Shown in pieces: positions 47,977 through 59,803 of a stretch of DNA of 64,000 nt. A program made the translations under genes and the position numbers. Position 1 is the stretch's first letter. Each line of letters starts with the position of its first letter. The notes under the pieces are model-generated. The model did no database searches and was not told the DNA's origin. It worked only from the letters and a program-made list of their open reading frames with translations. Source of the DNA: Citrus sinensis (lineage: Eukaryota > Streptophyta > Magnoliopsida > Sapindales > Rutaceae); the NCBI RefSeq assembly GCF_022201045.2, contig NC_068558.1:496001-560000 (forward strand). Reading direction: 5' to 3'.

Positions 47977-50900
47977 ATGGAGTCGTTTTACTTTGTTGTT
48001 TTTGCTTGTCTCGCAGCACTAGTGGTGGCCATGGAGCTGAGCAAGAGTAGTAAAGACCGTATCGGCACATCCTCTTCTTTCAATTCTTTCATGAATAACT
48101 ACATCATCGTTTATTCCCTTATGATGGGTAATCTCTTAATTTACTTTCTTATTAATTTTTTTAATTATTATTATTATTTTTTATTTTTCTACGCCAATGC
48201 CTTTTGTTTCTTTTGATCTATGTTAAACGTTATTTTCAAAAAACAAACGAAAAAAAAAACTTTTTTGTGAGTCTTGTAATAATGGGGGCCTCCTCTGTTC
48301 TTTTTTGGCGGGTATGTAATGCTTATTTTGAATGTCAGCATGATGACTTTGGATCTTCAACATCGGCATAGTGGATAATGCCATTGCATTTAACGTGCTA
48401 AATGGATTAGTTGCTTGTGAGAAATTAAAATGCAATTGAAACAACAATCTAATTGTGAGGCGTTGCCGCCGTTGATGTTTATTATGTATGAATTTTATCA
48501 ATTGTCTTTGTCGAAAAGCTGGCTGAACTGGTTTTGGCAATAGCCGGAGACTGGTTGCAGGGTCCGTATGTTTACTACCTATACAGCACGTATGGATTTG
48601 GCAAGGGGGAAATTGGACAGCTCTTTATAGCTGGTTTTGGATCCTCTATGTTGTTCGGAACACTTGTTGGATCCCTAGCTGACAAACAGTAAGATCTTGC
48701 ATTCATTCAATTGGAAAGTTGTATAAATAAATAAAGGTAGCTTATCAACCACTGTTTGGATTTTTTTTTTTTTTTCAATTGTATGCCTTATTTAGGGGCC
48801 GGAAGCGAGCATGTGTGACTTACTGTATAACTTATATGCTGAGCTGCGTCACTAAACATTCTTCCGAGTACAAAATTTTGATGTTGGGACGAATATTAGG
48901 AGGCATCGCCACTTCTCTGCTCTTTTCAGCCTTTGAGTCTTGGCTTGTTGCAGAACACAATAAGGTGCAGGACTTTTCTGCTAATAATTTGTTATTCTAT
49001 AAGCTAATATAGTTTTAAGATTCCTTAAATAAACTTGATATGCTGAAAATATTTAATGTTTGGGTTAAATGCTCCTTCAGTGCACTCTGTACAAAGTTAA
49101 AAGCATCATGAACTTTAATTGCTCATTTTGAATTTTTCAGAGGGGTTTTGATCAGCAATGGTTGTCAGAAACATTCTCCAAGGCCATATTTCTTGGAAAC
49201 GGATTAGTTGCTATTATCTCTGGGTTGTTTGGTAATTTACTAGTTGATACTCTGGCTTTGGGTCCTGTTGCTCCATTTGATGCGGCTGCATGCTTTCTTG
49301 CCTTCGGTATGGTGATCATATTGGCATCATGGACCGAAAACTATGGAGACCCTGAAAAAAAGAACTTGCTTGCTCAGTTCAAGGGTGCTGCTCTTGCCAT
49401 TGCTTCGGGTGAATCTCCATCTCGTCTTTTTTTGTACACTAAGCTTAGTGCCTTTTCAACTGTGCAGGCAACCAACTATAATTGTGCTTCTAGTTGTACT
49501 GTATGGATAAAAAAAGGTTTATTCATGCAACAAATACCAACAGATCTGCTGATTGTCTATCCCTAGATCTCAGTCGTATATTATTCTTGATTGTTATTTC
49601 TTCCAACTCCTCTTGCATTGAAGGTTACCTATGAGTGAACTATGTTATAGATTTCTTCTATCTTTTCCTGTTTGCACTTGTTAGTTTCTCTTGGAAATCA
49701 TTTTGTTGGTCTCCTTCAATCATTTTGTTAGTTTCTCTTGCACCTTTTTGTCAAATGGACTCATTTAATCCTTGTTTCTCTCTCTTTCCCTTTTTTCCAT
49801 TGTTTGATTTTCTTGAAAGTTCTATTAATATCACGTTCCATGTCGGAGCAGATGAGAGAATTGCACTGTTGGGAGCCATACAGTCCCTATTTGAAGGTTC
49901 AATGTACACCTTTGTCTTCCTCTGGACTCCTGCTCTTAGTCCAAATGATGAGGAAATTCCACATGGGTTCATATTCGCAACATTCATGCTGGCTTCAATG
50001 CTGGGCAGTTCATTTGCCTCACGACTTTTGGCCCACTCATCTCTAAGAGTTGAGAGCTATATGCAGATTGTTTTTATAATTTCTTCAGCTTCCCTCCTCA
50101 TTCCCATCTTAACAAATGTAAGCAGTGGATTGTTTTATGATTTTATCTTTTTGTCGGTTTTTTAACCATGTAATAACTGTTTCGTGAGTTTGAACAGTTC
50201 TTGGAAACACCTCCTGATGTAAGAGGTGGAGGCATCTCATTATCTGGGTCCCTTCAGCTCATTGGCTTCAGCACATTTGAGGCCTGTGTGGGTATATTCT
50301 GGCCATCTATCATGAAGATGAGGTCCCAATACATCCCTGAGGAGGCTAGGAGCACCATCATGAACTTCTTTCGCATTCCTCTCAATGTCTTCGTATGCAT
50401 TGTGCTGTACAATGTGAGTTTTGATCAGTGTTTTGTTTTTATACATTAATTTATGCGTATCAAAATTCTTAGGTGGGGATGATTCTATGATTAGTAAGTG
50501 AGATCAAAGTTTCTATAACATGGCTGAATAAACCTTCCCGTGATATTTGGAGGTTTGAAACCTCAACCAACCTGAGAAGGGGACCAAAGCAATTACTGAT
50601 TGGTAAAAGATGTAGGAACAAGTTAAGGCTTCAAGGTAGTACTACTACTCTTCCCTCTATTTCTAAAACTTGGTTTTGATCTTTTTGAAGGTTGATGCAT
50701 TTCCCATCACCATCATGTTTGGTATGTGCTCGATTTTCCTCTTCATAGCATCTGTATTACAGAGGCGGCTTGAGGGGATTGCAGAGAGCCAAAAGTCAAG
50801 TAAGTTCCCTGTTTGCCCTGGGATTCCTATTTGCTCAATTAAGCTCAACGTCAGTAGGTTCAACTTCCCGGAAGAAATGAGGCTTGTACTGATAGAGCTT

Positions 50901-50990
50901 CTTTACAAATATACTTATTTTGTTACAGGATCACAAGATTGGACAGCAATAAGGGAGAGCGATAGAGAGGCTGAGCCGCTGAATGTCTGA
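47977..50990 (+). CDS. MFS transporter, molybdate-anion transporter family
   Basis: Major facilitator of the MFSD5/Chlamydomonas MOT2 family, annotated as molybdate-anion transporters; transport of molybdate by the land-plant members is inferred. Eight exons: 47977-48127, 48544-48688, 48796-48964, 49141-49408, 49852-50117, 50198-50413, 50691-50799 and 50929-50990, 461 residues, the family's usual size. Features: signal-like first helix FYFVVFACLAALVVAMEL; AGDWLQGPYVYYLYSTYGF; the MFS loop motif GSLADKQGRKRAC between helices 2 and 3; RILGGIATSLLFSAFESWLV; GNGLVAIISGLFGNLLVD; and in the second half LLGAIQSLFEGSMYTFVFLW, FEACVGIFWPSIMKMRSQYI and EEARSTIMNFFRIPLN. All twelve helices appear to be present. 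Start at 47977 (MESFYF); the frame upstream has no good ATG. Close to At4g27720/At1g64650/At3g49310. Confidence 0.9.
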
Positions 50991-51859
50991 TTCACTTTGT
51001 GGAATAAACCTTCTAAAATTGAGGTTGCAACTGGGCATCTTTTCCTTCTAAGGATTGCAATCTGATTAACAAGGACATATGGCAGTGAATTCATATTCAG
51101 AAACGACCGCCAGGTGAAAAAGATGGCCAGACCTCCTGCTTACAGATATTGCAATTTTTTAACTACTGTGTATCCATCTCATCAGATGTTAATGATAGAA
51201 ATCTTCTGATGCTGTAGGTTCAAAAATATATGTACACACGTCTACCTAGATACATAGATAATTCTGAAATGTATTAAATTAGATTTTCAGCTTCACCACG
51301 ATGAATCTTTTTATTTGTCTACCAACTCTCTAATGCAAAGCCATATACATTCTTAATGAAGTCTGAAGCTCTCCGACTCCCACTAGAGGCTGGAGTGTTT
51401 GGTTTCCAAAATTATTAGAGATGACATTCTTAAACCACTATCCATGCGAGAGGAGACAGGTCTCACATGATGGCATGATCATGAGCTGCGTCAATCAATC
51501 TATCCAACTATACATTTCATGAAAATTGAAACACCCCATGACCATCCAACTGGCCCATGTGGCATTATTGACATATAAGTAATTTCCCTTTCTATCCTTA
51601 GCCTTATGAAATTGTATTGGATCCAATCTCCTATTTGCAAATATTCAATAGTTCTTTTTTAAATCAAAAGAAGAAAAAAAAGGTTGAAGAGGGCATTCAG
51701 GTAAAATAGCCTTCAACTAGTCTTTCTTTTGTTTCCGCCAGTCTGTCTTGACTCTCGACTCTTGAGACATTCGATTTCGTTTTCGCCCACACTCCAGTGT
51801 CCTGATTTACTCTTAAATTTGAGAAAGAGAGAAGCAATCGACTTTAAAGAGCAGGAAAG
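50991..51859. other. Intergenic region, MFS transporter to phytocyanin
   Basis: Contains the MFS 3' UTR and the phytocyanin promoter. No other structure was noticed. Confidence 0.55.
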
Positions 51860-52537
51860 ATGGCCAATCCTAGAAGCCCAAGGTTCCAGTTGTTGTTTGC
51901 TTTTCAGCTTCTGTTGTTGTTACAACTGCAAACCAAAAGCTTCTGCCATCAGTACAAGGTTGGAGATTTAGATGGCTGGGGCATTCCCACCTCAGCAAAT
52001 CCTCTCGTCTATGCCAAATGGTCAAAGTATCATACCTTTGCCATTGGAGATTCTCTCTGTAAGTTCCCATTCTTCTTTTATCTCCTTTTTAATGTTCTGA
52101 TCTTTCATTTTTATTTACTCATTATCAAATCATGTATGCTTTCCATTTTTGCAGTATTCTTGTACCCACCAAGTCAAGATTCGGTGATTCAAGTCACTGC
52201 GCAATCCTACGACTCATGTAAACTTAAAGATCCAATATTGTACATGAACAATGGCAACTCTCTTTTTAACATTACTAAAGAAGGGAATTTTTACTTCACT
52301 AGTGGAGAACCAGGGCACTGTCAAAAGAAGCAGAAGCTGCACTTCACGGTTGGGAATGTGTCTGCTGAATCTCCTGCTTATGGTCCCAGTGCGCTGCCTG
52401 ATTTTGCACCCTCTTATCCCACTGTTTTTGGCTCAATCCCACAACCGCCTTCTTCTTCACCGTCACTAAGTTTCTCAGGCATCCTCACAGCTGTCATTGG
52501 ATCAGCAGCATGTGCCATTCTCAGCGGCATCATGTGA
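51860..52537 (+). CDS. Early nodulin-like protein (phytocyanin, GPI-anchored)
   Basis: Cell-surface phytocyanin of the early nodulin-like (ENODL) class. Two exons, 51860-52058 and 52155-52537, 193 residues. Order: signal peptide (LLFAFQLLLLLQLQTKSFC, cleavage near residue 28-30); plastocyanin-like domain opening YKVGDLDGWGIPTSANPLVY, with WSKYHTFAIGDSL and FYFTSGEPGHCQKKQKLHFT; a Pro/Ser-rich stretch likely to be arabinogalactan-modified (FAPSYPTVFGSIPQPPSSSP); and a hydrophobic C-terminus (SGILTAVIGSAACAILSGIM) fitting a GPI-anchor signal. The two cysteines for the disulphide are present (DSCKL and GHCQK). The copper-ligand positions are not all His, as is usual in ENODLs, so copper binding is unlikely. 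Function unknown; the family is tied to cell-wall and reproductive processes. Confidence 0.92.
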   Translation: MANPRSPRFQLLFAFQLLLLLQLQTKSFCHQYKVGDLDGWGIPTSANPLVYAKWSKYHTFAIGDSLCKFPFFFYLLFNVLIFHFYLLIIKSCMLSIFAVFLYPPSQDSVIQVTAQSYDSCKLKDPILYMNNGNSLFNITKEGNFYFTSGEPGHCQKKQKLHFTVGNVSAESPAYGPSALPDFAPSYPTVFGSIPQPPSSSPSLSFSGILTAVIGSAACAILSGIM

Positions 52538-53246
52538 CCAGCAGCAGCAGCATATACAAATATTACTGTTTCATACTTTTTCATTTTATTTTGTTGGTTA
52601 TGATATTTTTTATTTTGTAAATCTTTACTACTGCAGCTGGAGAAAGCAAATTTTTTTTTTTTTTTCAATTTTTTGTGGTCGAGTCTAACGGGGGAAAACT
52701 GTTGCCTGTTGCTGCTCAATATTTATTTATTTCTATGCATCTGTTTGCAAAGAGTCAATCAACTTGTTAAAAAGAAAGTTTCCCGGTTCCCCTTCCGCAC
52801 TTTTCTTTTAATAAGGGGCCCAAAAAAAAGAAAAGGCCTCAGTTTCCAGGTTACAAAAACGAGAAAGTTTAGGTTAAGCCGTGTAAGTTCAAATTTCAAA
52901 ACAAAGATAGCCTGATACGGAGAAGCTAGAACTCGATAAAGGATTTCCACTCCCATTAATTTATATTTGGCAGCCGCTGTGCCGACAGCTTCTCCTTAGA
53001 TATCTCTGTGGCTGTGGGTACAACAGCTGTATCTCACATATGAATAGAAAAATTAAAAAGAACGAAAGCCGGTATTCTACTTCTTCTTCTTCCACCATTA
53101 TAACTGCTCAACTTTACAAGCTCTCCTGCAGTTTCCTGTATTCTTTTTACAAAATGGAAATTAGGGGGAAAAAAATCTAGAAATTTGGGCTCTAAACCAC
53201 CAAAAATACAGTCCATCGTATTCTATTCTTTGATTGGGCCAATGGA
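52538..53246. other. Convergent intergenic region, phytocyanin/MTA
   Basis: The two 3' UTRs face each other. A T-run lies at 52652-52665 and a purine-rich tract near 52815-52835. No gene is seen. Confidence 0.55.
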
Positions 53247-56200
53247 TCAGTTGACCATATCAGCATCGACAGCCATTGCCCTGTCTTCAGAAGAGTAGGA
53301 AGAAACCTCAGGAGCTACGGGCTGCTCTGTAACTGCAAAAGGACTTCTCGTTTGATTAGAATTTGAGTCTATTTCCATTGCAGAAGCTTTAGGCGGGGAG
53401 GCGGGCTGCACCACCACCTCTGGGTAAGCAGCTTTGAACCTTGCCCTTAGGCCCTCATCAACCAACCTAACTCCTTCCAATTGATTGCCTAGTGACATCC
53501 ACCTGATTAAAAGTAATAAACTTAGTAGTTAGTAAAAGAAATGAAGCTTAAAATGGCAATGTGCTACACCAACAGGAGCTGGAGCTTGACTGGTCATATT
53601 TTCCAAAACCAGTGTCAACAATGCATAAGTGTACTATTAAAGCATAAAATATAAAATAAAATAAAAGGCACAACTAGGATTTCAAGAAAAAAGCACCCTG
53701 CATGAGTATTGTGCATGCGAGCAAACAATTCCAGCTTTCTTGTCCTTGGACTTATCCTCTCCAGCATAGGGTACATCTGCCAGAATGCATTAGATTAATT
53801 AAATTATGAATGAGATAAGGAACAATAAGCAGAAGTAATATTTATTCACTTCATAAAATAGAATGAAATACTGCCATCAATCTGTTTCAAGCCGACAGAA
53901 AATAGACACAACTATTTCAAAGAGAGAAAACAGAATTGGTAGATCAATTATAAAAAATTATGGAATTCAACAAACCTCATCTGGCTTACGGCTTGTCTCC
54001 CGAACCTCAGCAACAATGACATCAGTATCAATATTCCTATTTACTTCTGGATTTCCCTTTATTCCAACAAGGCAGTGCTCCTTACTATGATTGAGCCAAT
54101 GGCCTGTCCGTCCTGTCCTAATTATTCGCTGAAGTTGATTAGTCTTTACCCATATGATCTCCTCAACACGCTTGTATCCCCAAAGTTCTAAGCTGCAAGA
54201 AGCATAGCATTGAAATGAAGTCTGTCTAGATCATCTTAAACAGTTGATGATTAACCATGTACTATTATGATAATAATAGACATGACCAAAAACATATACC
54301 ATTCACGTCCAAGCTCCATTGCACGTCCAGTGACCCAGAGGAAAATCAGACCATCAGTCTGCAATGCAGGAACATTAAGATTGCGCATTTCGTCATCAGC
54401 CATCGTCCCATAAGGCAATTCCATATGGATATCCCAGGGAGGATCTGCCATTATAACTCCAAATTGTCCTAAAATGTCCATTCTAAAATTACGAATATCA
54501 CAATTAATCCATTGTGGTTCACCGAGTTCTACTTCAGAACAATATTCAGGACGCTGAGGCTTCAACGGTTTCTGGGGAGGAAGACCAGCACCCATCAGTG
54601 CAGGTGGTAAATCTCTCTCTGGGTCCAGCTCATAATGGATGTACTTGCATGTCTGTCAGGACTAACACAAACATATTACTTCGTGGCAAAAGTCATATCA
54701 GATTAAAATGATTGGTGACAGAAAAAAAAAATACTTTTACCTTCATGTGCCGGCAGGTATCAAGAAAGGAACAGTCACCTAAACTAATGTCAGTATGTGG
54801 AGCAATTATTCGTCGAAAATGAACCTGCAAAAAATTAAAGCAACCAATATAATTAACTCAGGGGTTTCATTATCTAAGTTTCACATAGAACTCAACTCAA
54901 ACAAATAAGCAATTCCACATTAGTGTCACTAGCCATCGAGCCATATTTATAGGATTTTTTCGGTCACTTATCATAATGAACTAATTTTCAATGTCTGTAG
55001 CAACAGTATCTCATTATCATATCCTCCAATTTTATTTTAATTTTTTCTTGGCAAAAGATAGTAAGATACACTAACAAGCATTTAAGCATTTAGACCACCC
55101 AATCATTCAGCAGAAACGTATTTGACATAACAAATCTTGATTAAGTGAATTAACAAAGCTACAACAGCACACTTCTTATTTACCTTCTCACAAGCAGCAA
55201 AAGAACCAGTTTTAAGTCGGCAATCCTCTTTGGTCAGTGACGAGCAATACTCCTTCACTTGTGAACCACCTTTGCTCTTGAACTATCAAAAAACACCAGG
55301 CCAATCCAGAATTAAACATCCAATAACAAAATGAATAAAACAAACACATAATAGTGATAATTAGTAAAAGACAGAGCAAATACCTTGGCAGCCACAGCAG
55401 TTTCCTTAGCAGTTGGTCGCTGAATCAAATCCAACAACTCCTCACCGGCCTTGGACCTTTGTGACTCCTTGTAAGTCTTCTTATTCAACATTTCTTCAAT
55501 GTCAATCAAATCATCCTCTTCCGTTCTCAAATTCTGCTGCCTATTGTTCATCATCCCTCTCCCCGTCATTCCTCTCCCCCCTCTGGGTGCCATCATACCA
55601 CCTCCTCCCGCTGCTCCTCCATACATCACGTGCGGGTCCCACATATCTTGGTGGGGCCGTTGGAAGCCGTACATTTCCATTTCTCCTTGCCCTTGACTCT
55701 GATTAGTGGCACCACCTCCTTCGATCAAATCCGGCTTTACTGGAACACTCTCCGGCAATTCTTTTAACAAACGAACTTTATCAATACTCAGTACCATAAC
55801 CCTAGATTTTCCACTGATTGACAACTCATCAAGCTCGACGCCGCCGTTGTTGTTTTCGTCGGCAATACTCTTCAAGGCAATCTCCACCGCCAAAACGGTA
55901 CCGGACTCACCGCCCAAATCTCTCAACGCCTTCTTCTCCGACGACGTCAAGCTGGCGTCACTCTCCAACTTTCTCGCGATAATCGAGGAATCAATCGGCT
56001 TGAAAGGGACGCGCTGCAACAGACAAAGCGCCACCATGGCTCTCACAACAGCCAACGGACTCCCGCTAGCACCAACAGCAAACTTTGCCGCTCTTTGATC
56101 TCGCCCAGTCTCCGGGGACCGTACGAGAGAATCATCATTTGCGGAGGGGGGTCCTTGACTGAGATGAACAGCGGTGAGGGGCTTTGGGGGCAATTTGGGG

Positions 56201-56427
56201 ATTTCGGGGAGAGGAGGGGTAGGGTTGTAGTTGCGGCGGTTGAAATTGGAGATGATATTGAGAGAGAGATCGAGACAAGGGACAATGTCGGGGACTAGGT
56301 TTTGGAGAGACGAAAGGAGGTCTAAGTGAGTGTTGTGCTGGGACTCGATTCGGCTTTCCAGTTTAGAACGCTGCGTTTTGATGCTGCCGACGCTCTCTTC
56401 CTTTGTCACCGCAGCTCCACCCTCCAT
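53247..56427 (-). CDS. MTA: mRNA N6-adenosine methyltransferase MTA (METTL3 homologue)
   Basis: Catalytic subunit of the nuclear m6A writer complex, transferring methyl from S-adenosylmethionine to adenosine in mRNA with MTB (METTL14). Exons on the minus strand: 56427-55384, 55282-55184, 54824-54741, 54652-54300, 54192-53976, 53776-53697 and 53502-53247, 2133 nt or 710 residues, close to the Arabidopsis protein. Exon 1 encodes an N-terminal helical region and a Gly/Met/Arg-rich stretch ([20 protein letters not shown]). The Cys/His-rich [19 protein letters not shown] precedes the MT-A70 domain. The catalytic DPPW is intact at residues 479-482 ([18 protein letters not shown]), followed by [17 protein letters not shown] and the RNA-binding loop region [20 protein letters not shown]. 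It ends [20 protein letters not shown] plus a short acidic tail. The start at 56427 ([12 protein letters not shown]) matches the family. Confidence 0.96.
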
Positions 56428-56692
56428 TCTTCTTCCTTCTCCCCCAACTTGGTCACTGCTGTCTTTCCTTTCTTTTGTTTGTGCTTCTCAAATCTCACTG
56501 GTCACTTCACTTCGGCCCGGTGCCTGGGTTTCTATGTTTCGTTAAAGACTTTAATGGTGCCTTTTTTTTTTTTAATTATTATTGTTGTTATTGACTATTA
56601 CTAATACCGATAATAATAATAATCTATAAATATGTGTATTATGTCTCAAGACGATTAATTGAAAAACTTATCAATAATAAACAATTAACAAG

Positions 56693-57300
56693 GTAAAGCC
56701 TAGTGATTAGAATTCTAATCTTATAATTGTGAGGTCATGAGTTTGAAGCCCCACAATACATGTTTTATTTTTTTCTTTCTTTCGAGACATCCCTCGAATA
56801 AATGAAGATAATTTTCTTCTTTTTGAAATGTGAGTGAAGCAGATGCGTTTAATTTCCTTCCTTGAATAAGTGAAGGCAATCTACCTTTGGAAACTTGAGT
56901 GAAGTAGATGTATTTAATTTCTTTCCTCAATTTGAGTGAAGGCAGTCTTCTTCTTAATGTGAGTGGAGTTGACGTCACTCGAATATTAGAGATTGTTAAA
57001 AGAGTTTAAAATCTGGGTAGTACTTCATAAGAATTAATGTGTAAACTAGTCCGGTACAGTATTAGAGAGGGTTAAAAGGGTTCAAAATGTGAGTGAAGTA
57101 GCATCTCTCGAATATTAAAGAGGGTTAAAATGGTTAAAATATGAGCAGTGCTTCAGAAGAATTGATATGTAAACTAGTCCGACAGTTTTCTTCCTTTCGA
57201 AATATGAGTGGAGCAGACATCCCTTGAATATTAGAGAGGATTAAAAAGGTTAAAATCTGGGCGATACTTCATAATAATTGATATGTAAACTAGTCCCAGT
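56693..57300 (+). repeat. SINE-like head followed by degenerate tandem repeats
   Basis: AAGCCTAGTGATTAG (A-box-like) and GAGTTTGAAGCCC (B-box-like) lie about 45 bp apart at 56696-56752, as in tRNA-derived SINEs. Downstream, GAATATTAGAGAGG-type units recur near 56981, 57110 and 57226, each followed by GGTTAAAA and, at about 60 bp, ATGTAAACTAGTCC. A second motif, GAGTGAAG.AGATG, recurs between 56832 and 57100. Unit length is about 120 bp. Confidence 0.6.
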
Positions 57301-57879
57301 AATAATCTGATTTTTAAATATCTGTTGTAATCTCATATAATATATGTTGTATTCTTGAGCAATAGTCATATGTAATAAAAAAAAAAAAAAGCACTTGAAG
57401 TAGACACATGCATGTTAATTTTTTTCTTATATTTATTTATGTTTGTTTCTTTTATGATTTACTATTATTATGTTTTTATATTGTTAGTTTATTATTTGTT
57501 AGTTTAATTATTTATAACAATTTTAATTTATATAACGGTTTCTCTAATATTGTCTATATTGCTATTATTTTGTTAATATTATTGGTTTAATTTATTTGCT
57601 TATATCGCTGGTTTAGCCACCTAATAAGTTATTTTAATGTCAATAAATTGTTATTTGTTCTTCCATATATTTGTCTTTGAATATTACTATTGTAGTCTGG
57701 ATTTTGCAATACAAAGAGGTGATAACAACATAAAGTTCTAATCTCATTAAAAATCAAAATTTGAAATTTTGAATCATGATTTTAAAAGTTATAACTTGAA
57801 GTTCTAAATACATGTATGAGGTTTCTACATATTTTCTATTTATATTGTGATTACTTTTTTTCTTTGATTATTTACAAGG

Positions 57880-58450
57880 TTTTGAAAAATGACAAATTTC
57901 ACGAATCTACAAATTTTTACTCTTAAAGTTTATGGAAGAAACTATCTTTCTTGGGCATATTGGATACCAAAATGCACCTACAACCTATGGGTGTAGAAGG
58001 CATTATAGCATAAAGAAACAAATCGTCATTGCCAGAAAATTCAAAAGTTATGATTTTCTTTCGCCATCACTTACATGAAAGTTTGAAAGTTTAATATTTG
58101 ATGTGGATGATTTGTTAACATTGTTGGAAAAATCTTAAGGACAGTTTGACCACCAAAGAGATATTTTCCTTCCAAAAGCAAAATATGAGTGATAGGTTAT
58201 AAGATTATGCAAGAGTACTTGACTACAACTATAATATATTACGCATCACTTCAAAACTGATATTGTGTGGTAAAAAAAATTAATGAAAAAGACACTTTCT
58301 ACATTTTATGCATTAAATATTATCCTACAACAACAATACCAAAAGCATCGATACAACAAATACTTTGATGATCTAGTACATCTCTTTTAATTACCGAACA
58401 AAACAATGAGCTTCTAAGGGAAAAAAATGTGAATTAAGACCAACTAGTTC
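57880..58450 (+). mobile_element. Fossil LTR-retroelement gag fragment
   Basis: Translated pieces resemble the gag-like protein common in plant LTR elements: YGRNYLSWAYWI near 57930-57965 and a later stretch with the order of a conserved downstream gag region. It is heavily broken and old. No LTRs, pol or ends were recognised, and the family (Ty1/copia-like) is a tentative call. Confidence 0.45.
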
Positions 58451-58486
58451 TCAACAATTCCCAGTGCAAATACACACATACCAATA

Positions 58487-58752
58487 GTGGATGTGATGGT
58501 ATCTGGGATTTGATGTCAAGCCAGTATGCAGTCAGTCTTGCCCGTCATGGGCTCAGGCAGCACAATGATCCGCAGCAATCTGCTCGAGAACTTGTCATCG
58601 AAGCATCACACTTGAACTCATCAGATAATGTCACGGTGATTGTTATCTACTTGTCCTCCCTTGCACGCGTACAGCCATGTCCACCCCCGCGGCGAAGATT
58701 CAGCTGCTCCAGTCTCTTTGAAGAAGGCCGAAATACGTTGAAGAGCTTGTGA
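58487..58752 (+). pseudogene. Orphan 3' exon of a PP2C phosphatase
   Basis: The open stretch encodes GCDGIWDLMSSQYAVSLARH, then RQHNDPQQSARELVIEA, then SDNVTVIVIYLSS, and ends with RRRFSCSSLFEEGRNTLKSL and a stop. This is the C-terminal end of a PPM-type (PP2C) Ser/Thr phosphatase: the DG.WD motif with a metal-ligand Asp and the final SDN.TVIV motif. ASDG is usual where GCDG stands. Only about 85 of the usual 280-plus catalytic residues are present. No upstream PP2C exon is seen before the MTA gene, and the left neighbour is a gag-like fossil. It is therefore a gene fragment, not a functional phosphatase. Sequence quality is good, so the copying event is not very old. Confidence 0.75.
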
Positions 58753-59803
58753 GAAGGCAACTGATTGTATACACATTATTTTCACACTATTTACTGATAC
58801 TGTTGAAAGGTGATTTTTTATCTATTTTAGGATGTACCGAATGATGCTTAGAAAAAAAGCAGCCAGCAATTTTTTATTGATAGAAGAGAGCACTAAGCTT
58901 CTGGAATTATTTTTAACTTTAATGGATTGGGTTTCTCTGCAACAACCCTTGCCATATTTGCCTTTCTACTTATTTTTCTTCCATTGGTATATATAAATCC
59001 ACTTTTTCGTTCCTAATGCCTTCTAACTGCATTAAGATGCCCTTTTTTTCAAGGTAGTTTCTACATTGCTGATAAGCACACTGAAGTCCACTGACATAGC
59101 TTGAAATTCTGTGGTTGATTGTAAACTTGCTTTCCTTTTTTAGCTTTGTGGGAAGAAGTTTAAGGCTCTAATTGTTATCGGGGTTGCACAATTTTTGTAA
59201 AATGAAAGTTCTAAATATTAAGGAATAGTTGATGGGTGTTTGTCACACACTACTAGTTGTCAAATAAAAATTATACGTTGTCATTATGAAATTTATCATT
59301 TCGAGAATTGACCAGCTTGCTACTAATGCTAAGTTTCAAGTGTTTATCAAACATTTAGGTAGACTTTATAAATTAAGTTGTTAAAAACCTAAAACAAATG
59401 GAATATAAATGTCCTAAGTTGTCAGTGTTGGTAGATTTTTTCATAATTTATTTTGAATAGATCTATTCTTTTTTTTCTTTTAAGTTAATTTTTGGGTTGT
59501 GTTCTTCACTATTATATTGATAAGGTTAAATTTAATAGATTTCATATCGTTAAATCAATAGATTTGTTATGTGATCGTCAAGTTCTTACAGTCCAATTAA
59601 AAGACTTTAATTGGGCACAAAATTGATTATTAACATATATACGTATACATATACATATATGTGTGTGTGTGTGTAGTCTTCTTTCATTCCTTGGGTTAAA
59701 TAATAAAAATGCAGAATCTGAAAATATGAAACAAGCACTGAAATTGCAGTTTAGCGTAGTTTGTAATATAGGGTGATATGTCCTCTGGCCAGAAAGCTAG
59801 TAG

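Larger units (their letters stand above)
56428..59803. other. Repeat-rich intergenic region, MTA to OPT
   Basis: Contains the MTA upstream region, a tRNA-like head with tandem repeats (56693-57300), AT-rich filler, a gag-like fossil (about 57880-58450), a PP2C 3'-exon fragment (58487-58752), then about 1 kb without recognisable features, including a GT run near 59660. Confidence 0.6.
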
